Of a stretch of DNA of 64,000 nucleotides, positions 41,942 to 50,307 are shown in pieces. Every line of letters begins with the position of its first letter. Position 1 is the stretch's first letter. The stretch is from Fictibacillus nanhaiensis (GTDB taxonomy: Bacteria; Bacillota; Bacilli; Bacillales; Fictibacillaceae). Under the pieces are notes generated by a model that made no database searches, had not been told where the DNA came from, and saw only the letters and a program-made list of their open reading frames with translations. Position numbers and translations under genes: made by a program. Where the stretch lies: NCBI GenBank assembly GCA_017052515.1, contig JAFHKR010000039.1:186001-250000 (forward strand), in the 5' to 3' direction.

Positions 41942-42324
41942 TGAAGAGAATTCTAGCTGTGCTCCTTTTACTTATCATTCTAGTTGGATGTACTGAGGAT
42001 GAAAAATTGGTTCGTGTTGATTATCAGCTGGCTGAGATGTCAGTGGATGATGATGGAATAGTAACGGATGAGGATCAAATACATTCACTTGGTGCGTTAT
42101 TAGAAAAAATGCAATGGGAAAGCGGGAAAATGCAAGCATCGAGAAAAGAAGATATGATGTTAACCTTTTTCTATTTATATGATCCGAACATGCCTGAGAG
42201 ATTAGAAGAATATAAAATTTGGTTTCATAACGATAGGTCAGCAGAGATTGCTGACTTAAATGAGCATAGGTACGGAAAGTTGAGTGGAGAAGATGTTAAA
42301 CAGTTGAAAAAGCTGATTAAGTGA
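41941..42324 (+). CDS. Small lipoprotein, 127 aa
   Basis: The protein begins MKRILAVLLLLIILVGC, a lipoprotein signal with lipobox LVGC. The mature part is acidic, about 110 residues, with a hydrophobic strand MLTFFYLYDP near 80. Its ATG overlaps the GNAT stop codon (TGATG), so the genes are translationally coupled. No family is recognised, though it is likely surface-anchored. Confidence 0.7.
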   Translation: MKRILAVLLLLIILVGCTEDEKLVRVDYQLAEMSVDDDGIVTDEDQIHSLGALLEKMQWESGKMQASRKEDMMLTFFYLYDPNMPERLEEYKIWFHNDRSAEIADLNEHRYGKLSGEDVKQLKKLIK

Positions 42325-42364
42325 TGAGAGAGTCTAGTTGATCAGATGTTATTATACAGAAAAC

Positions 42365-42391
42365 CGGGAACGTCAGATTTGGACGTTCCCG
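42365..42391. terminator. Intergenic hairpin between convergent genes
   Basis: A perfect 10-bp stem (CGGGAACGTC/GACGTTCCCG) with a 7-base loop; no T run follows on either strand. Confidence 0.5.
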
Positions 42392-42414
42392 TTCATATTC
42401 CGTCAATTAAAATA

Positions 42415-42786
42415 CTACCAGTGCACTTGAAGTTTGTTACCATTTGGGTCATAAAAGTGGAAAAAGGCATGACCATTATCTTCTTTTATATCCTCGACCT
42501 TAACTTCATTATCCATTAAGTGTTGATGAAATTTAGATAACTCTGAACTTGTAAAGCCGATGCTAAATGCTTGTTCATTATTAATTGTAAAATGAGCAAA
42601 TGTCTCATCTTGGGTAGGGACTAAGATCAGCAAGAAAGGTCCTTCATTTACTTTTAAAATGGCAAGTTCCTTCGTATGGTTCAGTAACTGAAGTCCTAAT
42701 ACATCTCTATACCAGTGTGCGGACAGTTCTAGATCTTTAACAGGGATTCTAATATAATGTACTTGTTCAATAAACGATTTACTCAT
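42415..42786 (-). CDS. VOC superfamily (glyoxalase/bleomycin resistance-type) protein
   Basis: The 123-residue protein is a single vicinal-oxygen-chelate unit: HYIRIPVKDLELSAHWYRDV then LGLQLL at the start and HAFFHFYDPNGNKLQVHW at the end. Such proteins bind a metal or a hydrophobic ligand as dimers. The enzyme activity or ligand cannot be predicted. AAAGGAGAGAG lies just before the ATG. It is a single gene. Confidence 0.85.
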   Translation of the reverse strand: MSKSFIEQVHYIRIPVKDLELSAHWYRDVLGLQLLNHTKELAILKVNEGPFLLILVPTQDETFAHFTINNEQAFSIGFTSSELSKFHQHLMDNEVKVEDIKEDNGHAFFHFYDPNGNKLQVHW

Positions 42787-43021
42787 AGCTCTCTCCTTTA
42801 TTTAATTTGCTATATGGAATAGTTCCCTTTTTATATCCATTTCTCCTGTAGATTGTGAAAACTTTCCCTTTAACGAAATAAAACTTCTCATTTTGATATA
42901 GGGCTTAAAAACATCACATAATTTCATCTTCTCTCTATGTAACTATCCCCACCGCCGCTAATGTAGTATAATTCAAATTACTGCTTGAAATAAGCACAAG
43001 AACGGTCATGGAGTGATTAAA

Positions 43022-43180
43022 ATGAGTAAAGCAAAAGGCAAGAAAAGCGGCGTAGGGCAAGGAACCGGGAAAAAGGGATGGAACCGTTGGAAATCCAGCA
43101 GTAAGAAAAAAGGTCCAAAGCCTTATGTGAGTAAAGGTAAGAATAAACCAGAGAACGAAAGTGGAACAGAAAACAATTAA
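43022..43180 (+). CDS. DUF3934 small basic protein
   Basis: The 52-residue protein opens MSKAKGKKSGVGQGTGKKGW and is very rich in Lys, Gly and Ser, which is the DUF3934 pattern seen across Bacillus. It probably binds nucleic acid by charge, but the role is unknown. GGAGTG precedes the ATG and a terminator follows. Confidence 0.75.
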   Translation: MSKAKGKKSGVGQGTGKKGWNRWKSSSKKKGPKPYVSKGKNKPENESGTENN

Positions 43181-43212
43181 CAAAAATAGAACAGCCAAAT
43201 GCTGTGAATGAG

Positions 43213-43242
43213 CCATCTACTACTAAAGCTAGATGGTTTTTA
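43213..43242 (+). terminator. Rho-independent terminator
   Basis: A CCATCTA/TAGATGG stem with a 10-base loop is followed by T-rich sequence, 33 bases after the DUF3934 gene. Confidence 0.65.
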
Positions 43243-43309
43243 TTTTGGAATAAATCGCTCAAATCTACCATAAGATGAATTATTCATTGGTAAATGGGAG
43301 GGACGAGCT

Positions 43310-43714
43310 TTGGCTACACAAAATACGAACTACGCCATTTCAGAAGACTTGATCATAAAATACAACAAGCTTAATGAGAAGAAGAAAGAGCTAGAAAAAG
43401 AATTAGACGAGCTAAAAAAAGTATTTCATATTTATTTTGATCAATTAGTCGGTCAAAACGAGAAAGGTGAAGTGACAGTAAACAACTACAAACTGCAGCG
43501 CCAGATCCGAAAATCTGAAAAGCTTCATGAAGAAAAGACTGTGGATCGACTTACTGAATTAAATATGACAGATCTCATTCTTCATGTGCCAAAACCGGAT
43601 GAAGAAAAAGTAAAATCTGCCATCATGCTAGGCTTATTAAGTGAAAGTGATATGGAAGGGTGCTTGATTAAGAGTGCTTCTCAAGCAATTGTTGTTAAAA
43701 CACTTAAAGCTTAA
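43310..43714 (+). CDS. Coiled-coil protein of unknown function, 134 aa
   Basis: The protein is soluble. An N-terminal coiled coil (about residues 10-45, KYNKLNEKKKELEKELDELK) leads to a compact alpha/beta tail. It starts with TTG 43310, preceded by GGGAGGG. The layout recalls small phage-related coiled-coil proteins, but no neighbours support a phage origin. A bidirectional terminator follows. Confidence 0.6.
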   Translation: MATQNTNYAISEDLIIKYNKLNEKKKELEKELDELKKVFHIYFDQLVGQNEKGEVTVNNYKLQRQIRKSEKLHEEKTVDRLTELNMTDLILHVPKPDEEKVKSAIMLGLLSESDMEGCLIKSASQAIVVKTLKA

Positions 43715-43721
43715 ACTGTTA

Positions 43722-43751
43722 AAAAGCAGCTCCCAAAAGGGAACTGCTTTT
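43722..43751. terminator. Bidirectional terminator
   Basis: A 13-bp stem with one mismatch (arms 43722-43734 and 43739-43751) and an AAAA loop separates the coiled-coil gene from cphA. Confidence 0.88.
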
Positions 43752-43752
43752 C

Positions 43753-46380
43753 TTATTCTGCTTTCTGCAATACGCCTACAGCTTTTGAATTTTTGATTTT
43801 TTGTAGGATACCCTGAATAGAAGTGTACTCGTCATAAAGAAAGACGAGTGTATCACCAGGCTCTGAGCATTCCCATGCTTGAATCAAAGCTTCAGCTTCC
43901 TTAGGATAGACAGAAACGGATGTAATGCCTTCAGCTTCTTTTACACCCATATAGAGGTGATGAACCGTTTCACCTGGAATCCGTCCCCTTAGGTTCACAT
44001 CTTCTTTAATGATAAAAATGTCAGAGTGAGATCCGAAGATTCGGCCCATCTCTTGTATCGTTTGGTCCTGTCTATCTCCAGCTGCTGATCCAACTGTAAT
44101 TACTCGTCCACTCTTTAGATGATCTACAGTTTCAAATAGTGCCTTCAAGCCAGCAGGGTTATGCGCATAGTCCACTACAATCGTACGATCATGAATGTTT
44201 AATACATTAAAGCGTCCTCTGTTTTGATTTTCAGATGAAAGAAAAGTAATCACTTTGCTTCGTAACTCAGACAAAGGTCTTCCTAATGAATGAGCAGCTG
44301 CAAGAGCACCAAGGACATTCGCGATATTGTGTCGGGCAGCGCCATTAATCGTGATCGGAATATGAGATACAGGAAGGAACCTTTCTGCTTTACCGTTCTC
44401 GCTGAATACAACCCAATCATCTTCTAGATACCAAACTTTTAATCCTTGCTTCAACTGATCTTGAATGACAGGGTTCATTACCGATAAGGAGAAGAAGATT
44501 ACTTCGCCATTGGTATGATTCGCCATATCCACACATCGTGAATCGTCAGCGTTCAATACACATGTACCTTCAGGAAGAACAACTTCAGCAACCGTTTGCT
44601 TTAACTTTTTTAAATCATCTAATGTTTCTACGCCATTCAACCCAAGGTGATCTTCACTAACGTTGGTTACGATTCCGACGTCACAATAGCGAAATGCAAG
44701 GCCTTCACGTAACATTCCCCCGCGAGCAGTCTCTAACACGGCGATATCAACTGAAGGATGAGCGAGTACTTTACGCGCACTTCTTGGTCCGCTGCAATCA
44801 CCAGCGTCAAGTTGTTGATCTCCAACCCAAACACCATCGGAGCATGTAAATCCTACCGTTATGTTTTCCTTTTGCAAAAGGTGTGATACAAGACGAGTGG
44901 TTGTCGTTTTTCCGTTTGTTCCAGTTACTGCAACAACGGGAACGGCAGCTTCTTCACGAGAAGCAAACAGATAGTCGACGATAGCTCCACCTGCATCTCT
45001 GCTTTTCCCTTGTGAAGGATGGAGGTGCATACGTATGCCAGGAGCTGCATTTACTTCTAGAATGGCAGCTTCACCTTCAATAAAAGGAACCGTTACATCC
45101 GCTGACAAAATATCAATTCCTGCAATATCAAGACCCACTGCAGCTGCAGCTTCAATAGCCATGTTACGATAATCAGGGTGAACATCATCTGTCACATCGA
45201 TCGCAGAACCGCCAGTAGACAGGTTTGCGTTTCCTAAAACTTCTACAGATTCTCCTTTGCTTAATACAGATTGGAGGGAGTAGCCACTCTTTTCAAGATG
45301 AACGACCGTACGTTCATCCAAAGGAATCTTGCTCATCGCTTTTTCATGACCATCACCGCGTAATGGATCTAAGTTTTCTTCTTCAATAAGTTCAGCAATT
45401 GTTTTATAGCCATCACCAATTACAAATGGCGGGAGACGAAGACTTGCTGCAACTAGCTCGTTATTCACGACGAATAAACGGTAATCATTTCCTGCATAAT
45501 ATCGCTCAAGAATATATGAAGTACCTTCACTGAACACACAGCGGAAAGCAGCAATTAAGTCTGTATCATTCTGAATATTCGTTATGATGTTCTGTCCTTG
45601 TCTTCCGTTTAATGGTTTAATGACAAGCGGGTAACCAATTTTCTCAGCAGACTGAAGCAGCTCATATTCATTGGAAACCACATCCCCATTAGGAACAGGG
45701 AGGCCAGCACCTCTTACTAATGTTTTAGTCATGTCTTTATCACAAGAATTTTCTACTGCTAAATAAGACGTTTGTGAAGAGATAGTCGCTTGGACGGATT
45801 TTTGCTTCTTACCCGTTCCGATTCTTAAGTAGCTGTTTGTTCCGATACGTTCTACGGGAATCTTCCGTTTTCGTGCAGCTTCATAAATGGCTTCCGTACT
45901 CGGACCTAGTTTATGTAGGTGGTAAAGGTCAGAGGTGTGCCTGATGTATGAATCAGCGCTAATTTCGTTTCCTTCTAAGATAGCGGTTACAATTTCGAGA
46001 GCTGCTTCAAATGCGTATAAGCCTGATTTTGGTTCTGCATAATCATAGGTTACAAAGTAAATTCCTTTTCGTTCGCTTGTAATCGTTTTGCCACGTTTTA
46101 CCGAGATACCAGCGAGATGTTGAATCTCAAGGGCAATATGCTCTAAAATATGGCCGATCCACGTTCCTTCATGAAGGCGTTCTACGAATCCGCCTGCATA
46201 ACCCCTTGAACATGTATGTGTGTGAAGGGAAGGGATGACTTTTAACAATGAATCTACAAATCCTGGTAAAGTGTTAGAGGGTTTCTCTTCAAATTCTTCT
46301 ATATCAAGCTCAATCCATATAGTAGGTTTAAAGCTGTAAAGGTTCGGTCCCGTTAAGTAATTGACGCGGTTGATTTTCAT
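43753..46380 (-). CDS. cphA: Cyanophycin synthetase
   Basis: The 875-residue enzyme is a CphA1-type fusion. The N-terminal domain (about 1-160) includes GYAGGFVERLHEGTWIGHILEH. An ATP-grasp domain (about 210-475) has the GYPLVIKPLNGRQGQNI lid and the EVNAAPGIRMHLHPSQGKSR metal site. The C-terminal Mur-ligase domain (about 480-875) has the P-loop VTGTNGKTTTTRLVS and VDYAHNP. It makes multi-L-arginyl-poly-L-aspartate, a nitrogen/carbon storage polymer, without a ribosome. AAGGAGAGAG precedes the ATG. It is the second gene of an operon with cphB, 15 bases upstream. Confidence 0.95.
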   Translation of the reverse strand: MKINRVNYLTGPNLYSFKPTIWIELDIEEFEEKPSNTLPGFVDSLLKVIPSLHTHTCSRGYAGGFVERLHEGTWIGHILEHIALEIQHLAGISVKRGKTITSERKGIYFVTYDYAEPKSGLYAFEAALEIVTAILEGNEISADSYIRHTSDLYHLHKLGPSTEAIYEAARKRKIPVERIGTNSYLRIGTGKKQKSVQATISSQTSYLAVENSCDKDMTKTLVRGAGLPVPNGDVVSNEYELLQSAEKIGYPLVIKPLNGRQGQNIITNIQNDTDLIAAFRCVFSEGTSYILERYYAGNDYRLFVVNNELVAASLRLPPFVIGDGYKTIAELIEEENLDPLRGDGHEKAMSKIPLDERTVVHLEKSGYSLQSVLSKGESVEVLGNANLSTGGSAIDVTDDVHPDYRNMAIEAAAAVGLDIAGIDILSADVTVPFIEGEAAILEVNAAPGIRMHLHPSQGKSRDAGGAIVDYLFASREEAAVPVVAVTGTNGKTTTTRLVSHLLQKENITVGFTCSDGVWVGDQQLDAGDCSGPRSARKVLAHPSVDIAVLETARGGMLREGLAFRYCDVGIVTNVSEDHLGLNGVETLDDLKKLKQTVAEVVLPEGTCVLNADDSRCVDMANHTNGEVIFFSLSVMNPVIQDQLKQGLKVWYLEDDWVVFSENGKAERFLPVSHIPITINGAARHNIANVLGALAAAHSLGRPLSELRSKVITFLSSENQNRGRFNVLNIHDRTIVVDYAHNPAGLKALFETVDHLKSGRVITVGSAAGDRQDQTIQEMGRIFGSHSDIFIIKEDVNLRGRIPGETVHHLYMGVKEAEGITSVSVYPKEAEALIQAWECSEPGDTLVFLYDEYTSIQGILQKIKNSKAVGVLQKAE

Positions 46381-46395
46381 TAAGACGCTCTCTCC

Positions 46396-47190
46396 TTAAG
46401 TGATGATTAATTCTCGTTTGTATAAGTCAAATACAGCACCCGCTCCAAGTGTGTGGAAACGGATATCGGAAATTGTCATATTTCCTTTATTCTCAGCAAT
46501 ATCTACATATGTCGATGTTTTGCCATCAAATATGCTCACGTTGTATTCACCGATCACCTCAAACTGCTTGCCGTCGTTATGAACCCATATTGCCGTGTTT
46601 TCATCGATACCGATGCCAATGATCTGAGGGTTTAACGCGATAGCACGCATGAGACGACTAAACCGATCACGCTGAGAAAAGTGCTGATCAATAATTACGT
46701 CTTCTAAAAATCCAAAGCCTGAACCTAACTCGAGTATGGAAACATCCTCTTTTTCAAACAGCTTTGATGAGATGATCATCAATCTGCTCATAACAGCAGC
46801 ACCGGCACTCGTTCCACCGATGATTAAACCGTCTTGCCATTCTTGAAAGAGGTGTTTATAAAAGGATGTTCCACCTAAAATACTTGTTAGTCTTAATTGG
46901 TCGCCCCCTGTCATGAAAAGACCAGACAGAGAAGAAAGCTGTTCGGGTAATTCAGGGTCTTCCGCTTTTTCACGGGAATCTAAATGGAAAAGCAGTGGCT
47001 TAGTACCATGTAAGGTTTGAAACAGTTGATAATATTCACTGCCTACTTCTTCCGGAAAGCCGGATGCTGTTGTCAGGATTCCTATTGGACCTTGACGATT
47101 TTTACATAGTGCAGAGAATCTGGATAAGATTATTTTCTTTTCACTCTTGTCCTCATTGCCACCAATGATCAGCAGATCACCTTTTGCCAT
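46396..47190 (-). CDS. cphB: Cyanophycinase
   Basis: The 264-residue serine peptidase (family S51) degrades cyanophycin to beta-Asp-Arg dipeptides. It opens MAKGDLLIIGGNEDKSEK, and has GLFMTGGDQLRLTS (about 90-103), the nucleophile serine in IIGGTSAGAAVMSRLM (about residue 125) and VIIDQHFSQRDRFSRLMRAI. It precedes cphA in one operon, so making and breaking the polymer are encoded together. The ribosome binding site (GAGG, 11 bases away) is modest. The product dipeptides would need isoaspartyl dipeptidase, which is not in this window. Confidence 0.93.
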   Translation of the reverse strand: MAKGDLLIIGGNEDKSEKKIILSRFSALCKNRQGPIGILTTASGFPEEVGSEYYQLFQTLHGTKPLLFHLDSREKAEDPELPEQLSSLSGLFMTGGDQLRLTSILGGTSFYKHLFQEWQDGLIIGGTSAGAAVMSRLMIISSKLFEKEDVSILELGSGFGFLEDVIIDQHFSQRDRFSRLMRAIALNPQIIGIGIDENTAIWVHNDGKQFEVIGEYNVSIFDGKTSTYVDIAENKGNMTISDIRFHTLGAGAVFDLYKRELIIT

Positions 47191-47328
47191 CTTTCATCAG
47201 CCTCTAATTCATTAAGTAGTAGGAAAAACAGGTCGAAATAATCGTCCATTTCGCCCTGTTATGTATTCCACGATTCGCTAGTATTCAAACCTTTTTGAGG
47301 AATTATTTTACTGTTTATTTAAATAGTT

Positions 47329-47377
47329 AAAATTTTTGTAAAATTTTATAGATTCTTGTCAAAACAATTAGTATAAT
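47329..47377 (+). promoter_or_regulatory. comK upstream region: helically phased AAAATTTT repeats and TATAAT
   Basis: AAAATTTT occurs at 47329 and 47340, 11 bases apart. A TATAAT (47372) lacks a good -35 at 17 bases. This recalls the ComK-activated comK promoter, where paired A/T boxes replace the -35, but the boxes do not exactly match AAAA-N5-TTTT. Confidence 0.35.
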
Positions 47378-47461
47378 TTACCTATTGGGAGTATTTTACT
47401 TTCTATTTTTCTAAGGGGAGGAGTTAAGGGTCATTTAACAATATAAAGGGAGGATGTATAA

Positions 47462-47956
47462 ATGGAAAAAACATTACTTCTTCGATCCTACGAAATTAAC
47501 ACGAGCACAATGGCACTCTTACCGTTTTACAACGAATATGGAGAGGTTCAAACCGAAATTTTAGAAAGCGAAAAAAACGAAAGAGTTGCACTCAGCCCCA
47601 TTAAGATTATTAATGAAAGCTGTTTGTTTTTTGGATCTAGCTATGAAGGCAGGCGTGAAGCAGTTCGTCGGTCTATGGGCTATGTGAGTTTATCCCCGAT
47701 CATGATTAACCTCGAACTAGGCATTTTCTTTTTTCCTGTAGAATCTCCTAAGAATGAAACGTGCATCTGGTTATCCCAATCACATGTTCAACGAATAGAT
47801 TCCATTGATTCTGACACGTGCAGTGTCCACTTTAAAAACACCGCTAATTTAATCTTACCCCAATCTAAATATGCATTAGAGGCCAAATTGTTCCGTACCG
47901 CACAATACAGATATATCCTGAGTGAGCGAGTTAATGAAAGAATGATGAGATATTGA
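47462..47956 (+). CDS. comK: Competence transcription factor ComK
   Basis: The 164-residue protein resembles ComK in order and length. It has RSYEINTSTMALLPFYNEYGE, then IKIINESCLFFGSSYEGRREAV (compare the B. subtilis CRFFGSSYAGRK block), then PIMINLELGIFFFPVESP and CIWLSQSHVQRID. ComK drives the late competence genes for DNA uptake and activates its own promoter. The C-terminus is shorter than in B. subtilis, where the tail is a target of MecA/ClpC degradation. AAAGGGAGGATG precedes the ATG. Some genomes have two comK copies, so this could be either. Confidence 0.88.
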   Translation: MEKTLLLRSYEINTSTMALLPFYNEYGEVQTEILESEKNERVALSPIKIINESCLFFGSSYEGRREAVRRSMGYVSLSPIMINLELGIFFFPVESPKNETCIWLSQSHVQRIDSIDSDTCSVHFKNTANLILPQSKYALEAKLFRTAQYRYILSERVNERMMRY

Positions 47957-47977
47957 AAATAATAGAATAATAGTACG

Positions 47978-48014
47978 AACACGCCCGATGCAAACTTGTA
48001 CGGGCGTGTTTTGA
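47978..48014 (+). terminator. Rho-independent terminator
   Basis: A 10-bp perfect stem (AACACGCCCG/CGGGCGTGTT) with a 13-base loop and T-rich tail follows comK. Confidence 0.75.
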
Positions 48015-48087
48015 TTGGTTAAATGTTCCTTGAAAATTTGGAACTTTCCTCCTAATTATTCGTATAACATTTTGAGGAGGAGATATA

Positions 48088-48408
48088 ATGAAACATTTTA
48101 TTAGCTGTATCGTTACCGTTTTCTTATTATTAGTCATCAACTTTGTGGTGGCAAATCTATTAGGAGTGGCGTTTATTGATACTTCATTATTTGTTGGTTT
48201 GATATTTGCTCTCACGATTCGATTTTTCACTTCGAAAGGTGGACTTTCATCAAACATGGTTCGCATGCAGGCGCAAGCTATGACCGGAATCAAGGTTGAA
48301 GAAGAAAAAGCAACGTTCAAACCGAGTTATCCTTATTATACCGCAGTTATTTATACCCTCGTTTCATTCATCTCCATATTCGTTTATTACAAAGATTATT
48401 TTATTTAG
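48088..48408 (+). CDS. Small membrane protein, 106 aa
   Basis: The protein has hydrophobic helices at about 6-27, 30-48 and 82-102, with a polar loop between the last two. GAGGAGGAG directly precedes the ATG. No family is recognised. It is not clearly linked to its neighbours. Confidence 0.6.
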   Translation: MKHFISCIVTVFLLLVINFVVANLLGVAFIDTSLFVGLIFALTIRFFTSKGGLSSNMVRMQAQAMTGIKVEEEKATFKPSYPYYTAVIYTLVSFISIFVYYKDYFI

Positions 48409-48492
48409 TATATAGTTGATTTTTGAAGGTAAAATGGCAACAATGGATATTGAACTTCTTTTGAAAAATTTAAACAGGAGTGTGTCCATACA

Positions 48493-48774
48493 TTGAACCT
48501 TCGTTTTGGTCGTTTATCATTATGGTTTTGTATTGCTGGAATACTACTTGCTGGCTGGCCGTTCATCGTTCGAGATGATGTAGCTCAACAAGTTGCTATC
48601 TTTCTTTTTAGTGGAATCATGTTGTATTTTATCGGTGTCATCTTTAGCGTTATAGCTATTGTGAAGAAAGAAGCTGGAAAAGCTAAGTTTTTTGGACTGT
48701 TTTTTATCTTGTTCATGGCTCTGATCTCTATATTCGGTCTGCTGTTGTTATCGTTTGGGATCGGTGGAAAATAA
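48493..48774 (+). CDS. Small three-span membrane protein, 93 aa
   Basis: The protein has hydrophobic helices at about 8-25, 33-53 and 67-89. The start TTG 48493 has AGGAG about 14 bases upstream, which is far, so the start is uncertain. A terminator follows the stop. No family is recognised. Confidence 0.55.
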   Translation: MNLRFGRLSLWFCIAGILLAGWPFIVRDDVAQQVAIFLFSGIMLYFIGVIFSVIAIVKKEAGKAKFFGLFFILFMALISIFGLLLLSFGIGGK

Positions 48775-48790
48775 GTTTATGTATTTACTA

Positions 48791-48825
48791 AAAAAGCCTT
48801 TCCCAGGTGGGAGAGGCTTTTTTCC
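48791..48825. terminator. Bidirectional terminator
   Basis: A 14-bp stem with G-T pairing (AAAAAGCCTTTCCC/GGGAGAGGCTTTTT) and a 4-base loop lies between convergent genes. Confidence 0.85.
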
Positions 48826-48827
48826 AT

Positions 48828-50264
48828 TTATGCTTGTTTTCTTCCCTCTTCTTCAAGTACAACATCTTCATCGAACGGAGTATCAAATTCCGTAGAAATA
48901 GGTGCAGAGAATAAGGAGATTCCTATTATACTAACCAGTCCAGCTGACATTCCATAAAGAATAGGGTTCGTTGCTGTGAGGCCTTCGATAAAGAGTCCTG
49001 CTAGGACAACAACTGTAGAAATTAAAATGGCATAGAATCCTGAGTTAGGAGTCGCTCGTTTCCAAAAGAACGTCATAACGAGCGGGATGAAGATCGCTCC
49101 AGATAGAATCGCATAAGCTACATCAAGTGCAACGAGTACATCTTGAATCCATATGGAAAAAGTAATCGCGATTAAGCCGATCACAAGTGTTGTGAGTCTT
49201 GATGCTGTAATCATTTGTTTGTCAGTAGGAGACTTCATAAAATATTGTTTTAAGATGTCGTTCGTAATCAGAGTAGAAGACGCTAGTAAAGAACCAGATG
49301 CTGTTGACATAAGTGCTGAACACACACTTGCAAGCACAAGCCCTAAGATACCCGTTGGTAAAATGGTAAGAGCCATCTCAGCAAACGTATTCTGCGGGTT
49401 ATCTAATGAAGGCAGCACGATGAATGCACACATACCGATAATGCTTCCTGCAATCGCGTATGCAAAACTATAAACTCCTGCAAAGATCGATCCATTTCTA
49501 GCTATCTTACTAGATTTTGCTGTGAAGACACGTTGCCAGATGTCTTGTGATACGACCATACCGAGTGCAAACAACAAAAAGTATTGGAAGATCTGCTGAT
49601 AACCGATTCCTGTGAAATCTAGGTGAGATTCAGGAAGTTTTGTTAATAGATTTCCTAAACCATCTACCTTTGAAAGACTCATAGGAACCATAATGAAGAA
49701 GATACCAACCGTCATTACGATGAATTGAATAATATCCGTGACTGTAACACTCCACATTCCACCTAGTATTGTATAGAAGAGGACGATACCTCCTCCAACT
49801 AACATGGAAGTCGTTAAGCTCCACCCTAAGAGTACATTGATGATCGTTCCCATCCCGATCACTTGGGTAACTGCGATCATCAAAGTATATATAGAAGCCA
49901 CGATGGCACTTAAAAGTCGTGTTTCCGATTTGTATCGTTTTCCTAAAAGTTCACTGATCGTTGTAACTTTTAATGAATCGATCTTTTTAATAAATATCGT
50001 ACCTAAAAGAATAATACCTAAACCAATCATTGATACAAACCAGATGCCAGAGATTCCGAACTGATATCCTAGCTTTGTTGTTCCGATCGTCGCTGCTCCA
50101 CCTAAAATAACGGCAGATAAACAACCAAGATACATAAACATGCCAAGGTTGCGTCCTGCTAATGTGAAATCTTCAGAAGTCTTTGCTTTAGTTGAGCCAA
50201 TAATTCCTGCACCAATCAATACGGCAAAATATAAAAGAATAATAACTGTATCAAAAGTTTGCAT
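48828..50264 (-). CDS. Sodium:solute symporter (SSS family)
   Basis: The 478-residue protein has about 13 membrane helices and the SSS features: DTVIILLYFAVLIGAG at helix 1, TSEDFTLAGRNLGMFMYLGC in the first loop, GISGIWFVSMIGLGI, and the helix-8 sodium-site region ALMSTASGSLLASSTLITND. It couples sodium entry to import of an organic solute. It is 43 bases downstream of the class III aminotransferase and in the same sigma-54-driven operon, so it probably imports the amine or amino acid that the aminotransferase uses. AAAAGGAGG precedes the ATG. Confidence 0.9.
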   Translation of the reverse strand: MQTFDTVIILLYFAVLIGAGIIGSTKAKTSEDFTLAGRNLGMFMYLGCLSAVILGGAATIGTTKLGYQFGISGIWFVSMIGLGIILLGTIFIKKIDSLKVTTISELLGKRYKSETRLLSAIVASIYTLMIAVTQVIGMGTIINVLLGWSLTTSMLVGGGIVLFYTILGGMWSVTVTDIIQFIVMTVGIFFIMVPMSLSKVDGLGNLLTKLPESHLDFTGIGYQQIFQYFLLFALGMVVSQDIWQRVFTAKSSKIARNGSIFAGVYSFAYAIAGSIIGMCAFIVLPSLDNPQNTFAEMALTILPTGILGLVLASVCSALMSTASGSLLASSTLITNDILKQYFMKSPTDKQMITASRLTTLVIGLIAITFSIWIQDVLVALDVAYAILSGAIFIPLVMTFFWKRATPNSGFYAILISTVVVLAGLFIEGLTATNPILYGMSAGLVSIIGISLFSAPISTEFDTPFDEDVVLEEEGRKQA

Positions 50265-50307
50265 AATAAAAAACCTCCTTTTTAGTGTAATGCTTTAACC
50301 GTGTCAT

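Noticed and set aside
43310..43714. Prophage remnant around the coiled-coil gene
   Set aside because: Neighbouring genes are housekeeping or accessory chromosomal genes, and no phage structural, integrase or attachment-site signals are visible.
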